NCBI GenBank assembly: GCA_002727515.1
Contig: PBXF01000061.1
Span: 1-29,530, forward strand
Reading direction: 5' to 3'
DNA: 29,530 nucleotides
Source: Methanobacteriota archaeon
GTDB taxonomy: Archaea > Thermoplasmatota > Poseidoniia > Poseidoniales > Poseidoniaceae
The notes under the pieces: model-generated
Told to the model about the DNA's origin: nothing
Database searches by the model: none
The model's input: the letters and a program-made list of their open reading frames with translations, nothing else
Translations under genes and position numbers: made by a program
Part shown: piece by piece, positions 1 through 7,568 of the stretch
Layout of the letters: every line of letters starts with the position of its first letter
How positions within the stretch are numbered: the stretch's first letter is position 1

Positions 1-1338
1 ATCTGGCGCAACCATTTGGAATTGACCAGCATCTAAGGTTGGTAATTGTGCAACAAGGTCTTGGTCTCCACCACTTTCTTTTAGCAGATGTCTGACCTTG
101 TCAATGTCTTGTGGCTGAGTAAACCTTCCAATGAAAGTAGTATTTGCCTGTGCCAATATTTTGTAATCAACATCCGATACATTTTGAGTTGCTAGTACAC
201 AAGCAACTCCGTATTTCCTAGCCTGTTTGAAAATTAGTTTAATCAGATCTTTTGCTGGAGGATTTCTTGGATGAGGTGGCAAATATGGCGCAACTTCATC
301 CATAAAGAATAGTAATTTCAATTCCCCTTCAGCAGGCTGTTGAGTAAGCATCCAATCATAGAGTTCTCTTGACAATTCTTGAACGAAATATTGCTTTTGA
401 GCCTCATCCTGTATCGTGTTTAGATATACTATATTCAGCGGTATTTTTCCTGGCATCGCAGGCTCGCAAAAGGAATCAATATCAATAGGAACGCCATTAG
501 AAAATAACAGTTGGTTTACACCACTACTAAATGCAGCCAGTCTTCTAGCAAGGTCGTTCCTTGTCGACTTCGGCAACATTTCATCATAATCACGAAGGCC
601 ATGTTCAAACATTATCTCGTCCCATGCAGGTAATTCAGGTGCTTCTCCCTCCTCAACATCAATGAAACATTCAGGATACAATGCTCGTGTAAAATTCTCC
701 TGAGGCTCCTTTACAACTTTAGCCAATCCTCTAAAGTCACTAACATCTAGACCCAATCTTGTTCCGTTAACAAGAATTTCATACAGAAATGGCTTTACTA
801 CCTTACCCTGAGTTTTCTCTACATCAAAACCCGCTAAATTACTGAAACCAGCAGCGACCATATCCCATGCAGTAATTGCCTCCTCAGGGTCTAAATCTGC
901 AGGAGGGGAACGAAATGGGTCGATACACAAAGGGAGACCCTTTGATCTCAATGGAGTCCAAATCCTGACCTCCATCTTTGACATCAATTTCTTCATTCTG
1001 TCAACTTCTCCGCCATGTTCACGAAGGTCACCCTCATCAATACCTAGAGCAAGCCTTGCGAGGTCGCCCTGAGGGTCTAAAATTAGAGATGGAATACCAG
1101 CTATAGCCGCCTCTTCTATCACAGTTTTTGCCATAACGGTCTTACCCGAGCCTGTAGAGCCGAGCATTGCAGCATGTCTTGCTAAAACCATTTTATCGAT
1201 TTGAATTATTTCGCCATTGTCCCTTCTCTCACCCAGAAGCATACCTTTGGCTTTAATTTTCTTTTTTGGTTTTTCTTTTGGAGTTTCCAAAATTTCATCT
1301 ACGAGGTCCCTAAGATGTGTAGAACCTTCTTCCGACAT
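1..1338 (-). CDS. HerA-like P-loop ATPase (partial, C-terminus off the left edge)
   Basis: This is the first 446 codons of a HerA/FtsK-superfamily ATPase; the stop lies beyond base 1. The ATG at 1338 begins MSEEGSTHLR. A lysine-rich stretch (residues 20-31) precedes the Walker A motif GSTGSGKT (60-67), and a Walker B-like strand ends in MDEV (346-349). After Walker B comes a segment with 'LATQN', typical of the sensor region in this superfamily, where DNA-translocating or DNA-processing ATPases are known. Between the Walker motifs it follows the layout of DUF853/DUF87 proteins. There is too little N-terminal sequence for the HAS barrel of true HerA, and no NurA nuclease gene is adjacent on the visible side, so I do not call it the end-resection HerA. 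It diverges from the aminotransferase at 1430 across a 91-base spacer. The superfamily is firm; the substrate is unknown. Confidence 0.85.
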   Translation of the reverse strand, partial: MSEEGSTHLRDLVDEILETPKEKPKKKIKAKGMLLGERRDNGEIIQIDKMVLARHAAMLGSTGSGKTVMAKTVIEEAAIAGIPSLILDPQGDLARLALGIDEGDLREHGGEVDRMKKLMSKMEVRIWTPLRSKGLPLCIDPFRSPPADLDPEEAITAWDMVAAGFSNLAGFDVEKTQGKVVKPFLYEILVNGTRLGLDVSDFRGLAKVVKEPQENFTRALYPECFIDVEEGEAPELPAWDEIMFEHGLRDYDEMLPKSTRNDLARRLAAFSSGVNQLLFSNGVPIDIDSFCEPAMPGKIPLNIVYLNTIQDEAQKQYFVQELSRELYDWMLTQQPAEGELKLLFFMDEVAPYLPPHPRNPPAKDLIKLIFKQARKYGVACVLATQNVSDVDYKILAQANTTFIGRFTQPQDIDKVRHLLKESGGDQDLVAQLPTLDAGQFQMVAPD

Positions 1339-1429
1339 AACCGCGCCAATGGCCAATACCCTCTTGAGGATGACTACCAAAAAGACAGTTACGAGACACA
1401 CTCAAGGCTAGGAACTATTTCGCCGAATC
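1339..1429. promoter_or_regulatory. Divergent spacer between the HerA-like ATPase and the DegT aminotransferase
   Basis: This 91-base spacer must hold the 5' ends of both flanking genes, which read outward. I see no convincing TATA box, strong Shine-Dalgarno sequence or inverted repeat in it. The promoter role is inferred from gene orientation only. Confidence 0.35.
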
Positions 1430-2482
1430 ATGGAGCGCATCCCTCTTGCCAAACCCTTCTGGGACAAAGAATGCGAAGAAGCAGCAATCAATACCTTAGG
1501 TAGTGGAAGATGGGTTAAGGGGCCACAATCAAAATCGTTTGGTGAGGAATTTGCAAACTGGTGTGGCGCCCTTGCAGCAGCACCCTGTCAAAGTGGATCA
1601 GCAGCTCTTTGGGCTGCTCTCAGATTGTTTGACATAGGGCCGGGAGACGAAGTAATAGTCCCTGGGATGACTTTTATCTCCACAGCCACATGTGTCACCT
1701 TGGTTGGCGCTACTCCGATTTTTGCAGATATTGAAGAGGATTATTGGTGCATTTGTCCCGATGATGTTGAAGCAAAAATAACGGACAAAACCAAGGCAGT
1801 AATTGGAGTTCATCTTTTCGGACAACCATTCTCAAAACGAATAAGAGAGATTTGTGATAATCACGGACTAGCTTTGATTGAGGATGCGGCTCAGGCGCAT
1901 GGAGCGATTTTAGATGGTAAAATGGCAGGAGCCATTGGTGATGTTGCGTGCTTTTCTTTCTTCCCTTCGAAAAATATGGCAGTAGGCGGAGAAGGCGGAA
2001 TGATTTGTACGACGCGCCCCGAACTCGCCGATAAACTGGATAGAATTGTTAATCATGGTCGAAATCAGAATTTGGAATCTATCGAATTGGGAACGAATAT
2101 GAGAATGAGTGAAGTGAATGCAGCAATTGGTAGAGTTCAATTAAAACATGTGGATGACTGGGTCAAAATCAGAAATCAAAACGCAAAGAAGATTGCGCAT
2201 TCAACTCCAGTTAGAGAAAATTCAGTACATGGCTGGCATCAATTGTGCATTCAAACAGATAATCCAAACGAGTTAATTGCAAAAATGGATCAAAGCGGAA
2301 TAGATGCTAGAGTTCACTACCCATTAATTCTCAACAAACATGCGGTTTACAGAAACCACCCACAGCATGAAATCGACTTACCAAGGAGTGAAAACATAGC
2401 AAAAAAATTAGTTGCAATTCCTGTCCACCCAAGTCTTACTGAAGAAGAAATCAACAGAATTAATTCTGTTTTGAATCCTTAA
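1430..2482 (+). CDS. DegT/DnrJ/EryC1/StrS family PLP-dependent aminotransferase
   Basis: A full-length 350-residue sugar aminotransferase of the DegT/DnrJ/EryC1/StrS family. Members transfer an amino group to keto-sugars of nucleotide-sugar pathways, as in the synthesis of surface glycans or glycosylated lipids. Visible motifs are SGSAAL (55-60, phosphate-binding side), EDAAQAHG (151-158, with D152 and Q155 contacting the PLP ring) and SFFPSKNM with K181 as the Schiff-base lysine, followed by GGEGG. The C-terminal region contains the usual VHYP motif. The 3' end overlaps the convergent CYTH gene by 23 bases. No sugar dehydratase or glycosyltransferase is adjacent, but a Gfo/Idh/MocA oxidoreductase at 6090 could belong to the same kind of pathway (inference). 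The exact sugar cannot be read from the sequence. Confidence 0.9.
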   Translation: MERIPLAKPFWDKECEEAAINTLGSGRWVKGPQSKSFGEEFANWCGALAAAPCQSGSAALWAALRLFDIGPGDEVIVPGMTFISTATCVTLVGATPIFADIEEDYWCICPDDVEAKITDKTKAVIGVHLFGQPFSKRIREICDNHGLALIEDAAQAHGAILDGKMAGAIGDVACFSFFPSKNMAVGGEGGMICTTRPELADKLDRIVNHGRNQNLESIELGTNMRMSEVNAAIGRVQLKHVDDWVKIRNQNAKKIAHSTPVRENSVHGWHQLCIQTDNPNELIAKMDQSGIDARVHYPLILNKHAVYRNHPQHEIDLPRSENIAKKLVAIPVHPSLTEEEINRINSVLNP

Positions 2483-2999
2483 TCATTGTAGAAAGAGCAG
2501 CATTAGACCAACCCCTTAGGTGCGTCAACTCCATCTTTGTCCAATCAGGTATTTGCACAGGTTGGTCTTCCGAATCTAATTCTACTTCAGCGATTATCAA
2601 TCCCGACAAATCGCCTTCATATTCGTCTATTTCCCATAACAGGCCGTCTTGATTATTCCATAGGTATCTAGTTTTCATGACGCTTGCAAAATTAGATTTA
2701 TCCAACTTAGACCAGACTTCTTCAGTTATTTCCCACTCGAATTCTATACCGGTTGCACCGATTTTTCTTCCCTTTGCAGTCAAAAAGAATTGGTCTCCGA
2801 ATTTTCTTACTCTCCAGGTAGATATATTCTCTAAAACCTCGTTGGTATTCGCTAATTCGACTCCATTACAGGCAATTACTCCTTCATTGAGACTGACGCC
2901 TTCCAAATAATATTGAGATATTGCCTTAGGAGTGCCTTCTCGCCAAGGTTTCTCTGAACGGCCATCTACAAGAAATCGCCTTTCAATTTCTATTCCCAT
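2460..2999 (-). CDS. CYTH domain protein (CyaB/thiamine-triphosphatase superfamily)
   Basis: A 179-residue protein of the CYTH / triphosphate tunnel metalloenzyme superfamily, which binds triphosphates and divalent metal inside a beta-barrel. The N-terminal signature is EIERRFL, the ExExK motif in an ExExR form (E4, E6, R8). It is followed by TWRVRKFGD and the FLTAKG strand with basic residues facing the tunnel, then acidic strands around WEIDEYEGD and AEVELD. It probably hydrolyses a short inorganic or organic triphosphate; class IV adenylate cyclase activity is possible but less likely. Its ATG overlaps the stop of the upstream membrane-protein gene as TAATG, so the two are very probably translated in a coupled way. 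Its 3' end overlaps the aminotransferase gene. Family assignment is strong; substrate is not. Confidence 0.85.
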   Translation of the reverse strand: MGIEIERRFLVDGRSEKPWREGTPKAISQYYLEGVSLNEGVIACNGVELANTNEVLENISTWRVRKFGDQFFLTAKGRKIGATGIEFEWEITEEVWSKLDKSNFASVMKTRYLWNNQDGLLWEIDEYEGDLSGLIIAEVELDSEDQPVQIPDWTKMELTHLRGWSNAALSTMIKDSKQN

Positions 3000-3592
3000 T
3001 AATCTTCATCCTCGATTTTCTGAGCTCTAGCCTTGGCCATAATTTCTTCATCAACAAACCAAAACGTCGGAGCTTTATCCAAATGTTTATCCCAATGCTG
3101 AACAGTTCTTGCCCACATTTCAGTATCTGCATTGGATTTGCAATAATTTAGGATCCAATCCATTTGTTTCTGCATCTCTTCATCATCGGGGCAATTTCGC
3201 TTGAGATTTTCTGCAGTAAGAGCCATGTTCATCATAAACATCGGAGATAATGCGTATGTCCAGAACGGATTTCTTTCAAAATCTACACTTCTCTGAGCAG
3301 TCCATAATGAGAATACTCTGTCGTAAAAGTAACCAATACACAAAACAATTAGAACAAGAGTCATGAAAATACCGATTAGCCCAATATAGGTTGCCGGAAT
3401 TCCAAGAACGGAATTACTGAAGCACAAACTTTCGTCACAACTATCAGAGAAGCGCCATCTAACATAAGGCCATAGTAAAAGCGTCAACGATGAACCCAAT
3501 AATCCCATAGAAATGATGGATTGAGACTGTTGCATTCTCCAATATTGGCGCATTACCCACTTCTTAACCGGGCTGATGCTTGAACTCGTCAT
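2999..3592 (-). CDS. Hypothetical membrane protein with two transmembrane segments
   Basis: A 197-residue protein I do not recognise. It has a basic N-terminus (KKWVMRQYWR), a hydrophobic segment at about 27-45, a short loop with two cysteines (SCDESLCFSN, 51-60), and a second long hydrophobic segment at about 66-91. The C-terminal half is soluble, charged and rich in tryptophan and aromatic residues. I chose the ATG at 3592 (MTSSSISP); an in-frame GTG at 3610 would add six residues. It is the first gene of a two-gene unit with the CYTH protein (TAATG overlap). A function linked to that enzyme, for example membrane localisation, is plausible but only contextual. Confidence 0.75.
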   Translation of the reverse strand: MTSSSISPVKKWVMRQYWRMQQSQSIISMGLLGSSLTLLLWPYVRWRFSDSCDESLCFSNSVLGIPATYIGLIGIFMTLVLIVLCIGYFYDRVFSLWTAQRSVDFERNPFWTYALSPMFMMNMALTAENLKRNCPDDEEMQKQMDWILNYCKSNADTEMWARTVQHWDKHLDKAPTFWFVDEEIMAKARAQKIEDED

Positions 3593-3691
3593 CAATAAGG
3601 CCACGCACACTGCTCATTCATATTATCATGGGTTAAATTGTCCAATAGATGTACCAATGTTGCATTATATGACAACGGCCAAGGGTTGTAT
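3593..3691. promoter_or_regulatory. Divergent spacer with a 5-bp inverted repeat before the propeller start codon
   Basis: This short spacer separates the leftward membrane-protein/CYTH pair from the rightward beta-propeller gene. An inverted repeat ACAAC-N8-GTTGT lies at 3672-3689 and ends two bases before the ATG at 3692. An AT-rich segment (around 3660-3672) could supply a promoter element. No clear Shine-Dalgarno sequence is present. Confidence 0.35.
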
Positions 3692-5977
3692 ATGGCGAAG
3701 TACAAAAATCGAGTAAATCTACCTGCGATTTCGATATTCATGGTAGCACTCATGATGCTATCGGGCTGCATTGGTTTAGCAGATTCGGAAGATGAAAATT
3801 CAGAGCCGCTATCACTAGAACCATTTTTGGGAGACCAAATCAAGCGGTCTTTGGGCGCTCCGGATTTAGAAATATTTGACGACTGTGCTTCGTTGGAATC
3901 CGCCCTAAAAATGACAATTGAAGAAGAAATCAGGACTTCTCTTCTACAGGCTGTTGAAGATGTATACTATTGGGGCGGTGGCTGGTTAGAAGATGGGGCT
4001 GAAATGGCAATGGACGACTCATCAACATCAACAGGTTCCAGCCCACCAGCAAAAACAAGAAGTGAGGGAACTGATTTCTCAGGAACTAACAATCAAGAAC
4101 AGGGCGTTGATGAAGCGGATTTTGTAAAGACCGATGGATACCACATATTCTTCTTGGACAGTGGAGTTCTTCACATAATGGATATCCCAGAATTCGGTGC
4201 AATTGAACACGCATCATCTACTAATGTAGAAGGGAACGCAGTGGCTATGATGCTCGATGGAGACAATCTTGTTGTTATATCTACAGTTAGTTCATGGAAC
4301 TTGAATTCAAACGACCCATTGGCTAACAAGATGGGCTGGGGAGGCGATTGGTATGGTTGGAGAACCAGTATTTTAACCAAATTTACAGTTTATGATGTAT
4401 CAAATTCAACAGAACCTTCTGTAACCAGAGAGTTGTACATCGAAGGAAATTACATGACTGCAAGAGAGGTTGCATCCACCGTACGAACTGTAACTCATGC
4501 TTGGATGGACATACCCGGTTTGAAGACTTGGCTAGAATTTCCACAGGGATATTGGAATCTAGATTATGATGATCCTCAGCGCAAAATAATGAGACAGAAT
4601 GCAGCAATAGCAGCAATTCAACATAATTCAGGAGTAATCGATGATTTAGCTTTGGAAGATTTATTGCCTCAAGTCCATGAAAGGTTGGGAGATGAAATAA
4701 TCACTCACCATATGAGTGGTGAAGATTGTTCGGATTTCGCAGCCCCTGAATACTCATTCAACAGAGGATTTACCAGTATATTCACAATCGATTTAATTTC
4801 TGAAGATTTAACATTCGAAGCAGACCACATCGTAGGAAATTGGCCAATGGTTTATGCCTCCCAAGATGTATTGGTGATTACTGAAAATTCTTGGGATTGG
4901 TGGTGGTTCTGGGGTAATGATGACCTTGATGAAGCAACCAACATTCATACCTTTGACATAAGCCAAACAGGAGTAACCACTTATTCGGGTTCAGCAAGAG
5001 TTGACGGTACAATCAACGACCAATTTTCAATATCAGAATACGATGGTGTGTTAAGGGTTGCAACAACCACAGGACAATGGGCTCGCTGGTGGATGGAAAA
5101 TCCAGAACCAATGCAAAGCCAAGTTGTTACACTAGGTCACTCTTACGATATTGATACTGGGCAACATAGTATCGATGAATTGGGAAGAGTTGATGGTATT
5201 GCTTACAATGAATCAATTTGGTCTGCAAGGTTTGTTGAAGACAGAGCATACATTGTAACCTTTGAAAACATCGACCCATTATGGACTATCGATCTTAGTG
5301 ACCCTACTAATCCCACAATAATGGGTGAACTCAAAGTTCCAGGAGTTTCGACGTATATACATCCATTATCTGATGATGCAATTCTCACAATCGGTTTAGG
5401 TCCAGCAGATGAAGAAACCGGATTGGGTCTAGATTGGAGCCACACTAGATTGTCATTATTTGACGTATCTAACTTCTCTAATCCACAATTAACTCAGGCA
5501 CTATCATTGTCGCCTGTAGATGATCCTGATAATGGATGGAGTTGGGCTTACTCAGAGGCGACCTGGGAGCACAAAGCATTCCAATACTGGGCTCCAAAAG
5601 GTATGCTTGCTATACCAATGAACACGTACAAGTATGATTACTATTATGATGACTCAGGCAAATATCATTACGATTATGATTGGGTGAGTAAATTGATGAT
5701 CGTCAATGTAACCGAAGAAGGATTAGAGGTTCATGGTGAAGTTGATCATTCTGAGTTCTACGAGAGCGAAGATAATAGATGGTGGAATTCCTACAATATT
5801 AGAAGGTCGATTTTCATGGGAGATTACATCTATGCTATATCTCATGGCGGAATTACAGTCACGCATTTAGATAGCTTAGACCAAAGCGACTCTCACCAGT
5901 TCGAATATGTTCATCATTATGGAGAAGAGATAGAATCTGATGAAGAAGAGGACGTCGCAGTAGAATCTTCGAGATAA
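3692..5977 (+). CDS. Secreted lipoprotein with C-terminal-type beta-propeller domain (PF09826-like)
   Basis: A 761-residue exported protein. The ATG at 3692 gives a clean lipoprotein signal: basic start (MAKYKNR), hydrophobic core, then lipobox LSGC with C26 as the lipidated residue. An upstream in-frame ATG at 3638 would bury this signal. The mature part carries the block NNQEQGVDEADFVKTDGYHI, which is characteristic of the 'secreted protein containing beta-propeller domain' family (COG4880/PF09826), followed by propeller-like repeats of the type 'YDVSNSTEP', 'FDISQTG', 'IDLSDPTNP' and 'FDVSNFSNP'. It probably faces the outside of the cell, anchored by lipid; the family's ligand is unknown. 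An acidic linker follows the lipobox. A tyrosine/aspartate-rich insert lies at residues 646-664. Tryptophan content is very high. Confidence 0.88.
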   Translation: MAKYKNRVNLPAISIFMVALMMLSGCIGLADSEDENSEPLSLEPFLGDQIKRSLGAPDLEIFDDCASLESALKMTIEEEIRTSLLQAVEDVYYWGGGWLEDGAEMAMDDSSTSTGSSPPAKTRSEGTDFSGTNNQEQGVDEADFVKTDGYHIFFLDSGVLHIMDIPEFGAIEHASSTNVEGNAVAMMLDGDNLVVISTVSSWNLNSNDPLANKMGWGGDWYGWRTSILTKFTVYDVSNSTEPSVTRELYIEGNYMTAREVASTVRTVTHAWMDIPGLKTWLEFPQGYWNLDYDDPQRKIMRQNAAIAAIQHNSGVIDDLALEDLLPQVHERLGDEIITHHMSGEDCSDFAAPEYSFNRGFTSIFTIDLISEDLTFEADHIVGNWPMVYASQDVLVITENSWDWWWFWGNDDLDEATNIHTFDISQTGVTTYSGSARVDGTINDQFSISEYDGVLRVATTTGQWARWWMENPEPMQSQVVTLGHSYDIDTGQHSIDELGRVDGIAYNESIWSARFVEDRAYIVTFENIDPLWTIDLSDPTNPTIMGELKVPGVSTYIHPLSDDAILTIGLGPADEETGLGLDWSHTRLSLFDVSNFSNPQLTQALSLSPVDDPDNGWSWAYSEATWEHKAFQYWAPKGMLAIPMNTYKYDYYYDDSGKYHYDYDWVSKLMIVNVTEEGLEVHGEVDHSEFYESEDNRWWNSYNIRRSIFMGDYIYAISHGGITVTHLDSLDQSDSHQFEYVHHYGEEIESDEEEDVAVESSR

Positions 5978-6089
5978 TCGAAACCCTTCTGTTTAATCCG
6001 AGAATAATATTGGGATTGGAACGATTGGTGATTTCTAATTCTGCGCCTTGCTAAGCAATAATCAAAGGCAGGCTATAACTGGCCTGTTT
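5978..6089. promoter_or_regulatory. Spacer upstream of the oxidoreductase, with an inverted repeat at its end
   Basis: This spacer of 112 bases follows the propeller gene. CAGGC-N8-GCCTG lies at 6069-6086, ends three bases before the ATG at 6090, and has TATAAC in its loop. The sequence does not resemble a classical U-rich terminator. Confidence 0.3.
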
Positions 6090-7013
6090 ATGCTTAATGT
6101 TGCAATACTAGGGTGTGGCCGCTGGGGGCGTAATCATCTTCGAGTATTGTCGCAACTAAAACAAGAAGGAATTGTTGGTAAAATAACTGTAGTGGACACT
6201 TCAAAATCCGCTAGAGAATCAGCAACATTGGCAGATACGACTTCTTCAAATATAGATGAATTAGATGCAGAATTGGTAATTGTAGCAACCCCTTCAAACC
6301 TTCATTCAATTCAGGCTATAGAACTGATAAAAAGAGGGCATCACGTACTTGTTGAGAAACCATTAGGAAGTTCGGAATACGATGCTGCAGAAGTGATATC
6401 TACAGCTCAAGAACATGGACGGCTGTTATCAGTAGGTCTACTTTTGAGATTCCACCCAGTCGTCAAATTAATTCAAAATTTGATATCAAACGGAAAACTA
6501 GGAAGAATCGAATCACTAAGGTTTGTTAGAAGGTCTACTCGTCAACCTTCTAATGGAAACAATGTCATAGAATCTCTTGGCGTTCATGGAATCGATTTAC
6601 TGTGTCATTTATTGGGTGAAGTTGAACCTAGCGCAGTAAATGTTGAAGGTGATGAAATCGAATCTAGAGTAATTCTAGAATATCCACATGGGATTGAAGC
6701 ACTTATTGATGTAGCGTGGAATGCCACAAATGAAAACAGGTCAGTAACGATAATCGGGTCAAATGCAAAACTTATTTTTGATCTGAGCAATCATCGCTCT
6801 GCGAAATTCTACAAAGATGGTAACGAATATATTCTACAATGCGAAAACAAACTCTCGCCCCTCGAAGCAGAGATTAGGCATATGATTGAGGGAATAAACG
6901 CACTAGAAGCCGGAACCACATGGTCTCCAAACCCTTCACCAGGAGCCGTTCTTAGGGGAGTGAGGTGGACTGTGAAAGCAATAGCAGCAATGCCCCATGT
7001 AAGGCCACATTGA
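6090..7013 (+). CDS. Gfo/Idh/MocA family NAD(P)-dependent oxidoreductase
   Basis: A 307-residue dehydrogenase. The ATG at 6090 places the Rossmann motif right at the N-terminus (MLNVAILGCGRWG, GxGxxG at 8-13); an in-frame ATG at 6048 would add a non-conserved 14-residue extension. The diagnostic EKPLG block is present (E89, K90, P91), with K90 the conserved catalytic-site lysine of the family. The central helix contains GVHGIDLL, which corresponds to the usual GxHxxD substrate-binding motif. Members oxidise or reduce sugars and cyclitols, often in nucleotide-sugar pathways. It could work with the DegT aminotransferase at 1430 but the two are not in one operon. The next gene begins 25 bases downstream. 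Confidence 0.9.
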   Translation: MLNVAILGCGRWGRNHLRVLSQLKQEGIVGKITVVDTSKSARESATLADTTSSNIDELDAELVIVATPSNLHSIQAIELIKRGHHVLVEKPLGSSEYDAAEVISTAQEHGRLLSVGLLLRFHPVVKLIQNLISNGKLGRIESLRFVRRSTRQPSNGNNVIESLGVHGIDLLCHLLGEVEPSAVNVEGDEIESRVILEYPHGIEALIDVAWNATNENRSVTIIGSNAKLIFDLSNHRSAKFYKDGNEYILQCENKLSPLEAEIRHMIEGINALEAGTTWSPNPSPGAVLRGVRWTVKAIAAMPHVRPH

Positions 7014-7038
7014 AGAATCAAAAGTTTCTCGCAGAGGT

Positions 7039-7530
7039 ATGGCCGGAGCAGGTGCAGCCGAAGATTCCGAACCGCTATTCGTTTTGGAACCACTTCCTGA
7101 ACTTTCAAATGTGATTGACTCTTTCTTTGGTGCAAATCTATTTGCATTGAGCGGCGGGCTGATTTTAATGGCTTATTTTATCATAAAGTTCGAAGATCCA
7201 TTACAAAAATTATGGACAGTAGCATTAACTAATGTACTACTAAATTATTACATCACAGATTCACTATTCTATTCGATGATTTTTACCAGCGCACTAGTTT
7301 TAGTATTCGTAATGGTGTGGGCTGCAATTAGATGGGAAGATGTGAAAAAAGCACTTGGAATCGATAGAGCGAGAATCCTTTCAATCATTTCTTTCATAGT
7401 ATGCACCTGGATTCTAGTTGTGCTAGGATATGCAATAGGTATGCCAACAGGAGCGGGAATTGTAATCTGCGCTTCAGTAACTGCTTACTTATGGTGGACA
7501 TACTACTCTCTTGAACCTGCAAGAGTTTGA
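7039..7530 (+). CDS. Hypothetical polytopic membrane protein (about five transmembrane segments)
   Basis: A 163-residue integral membrane protein with no family I can name. After an acidic N-terminal tail (residues 1-25) there are hydrophobic segments at about 33-50, 57-75, 78-97, 113-133 and 137-154. Charged loops occur at RWEDVKKALGIDRAR (98-112). It stops 38 bases before the ATG I prefer for the next gene; an upstream TTG of that gene would overlap this stop. The tight co-directional spacing suggests cotranscription with the ATPase-KH gene and with the second membrane protein beyond it. Confidence 0.75.
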   Translation: MAGAGAAEDSEPLFVLEPLPELSNVIDSFFGANLFALSGGLILMAYFIIKFEDPLQKLWTVALTNVLLNYYITDSLFYSMIFTSALVLVFVMVWAAIRWEDVKKALGIDRARILSIISFIVCTWILVVLGYAIGMPTGAGIVICASVTAYLWWTYYSLEPARV

Positions 7531-7568
7531 TAGCGAAGTGTCAAGGACTACGAGCCCGTCGTAATGTT

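Noticed and set aside
1..1338. The left-edge ATPase considered as the HerA of a HerA-NurA repair pair
   Set aside because: The N-terminal HAS barrel is absent and no NurA is visible, so the specific name is not justified.
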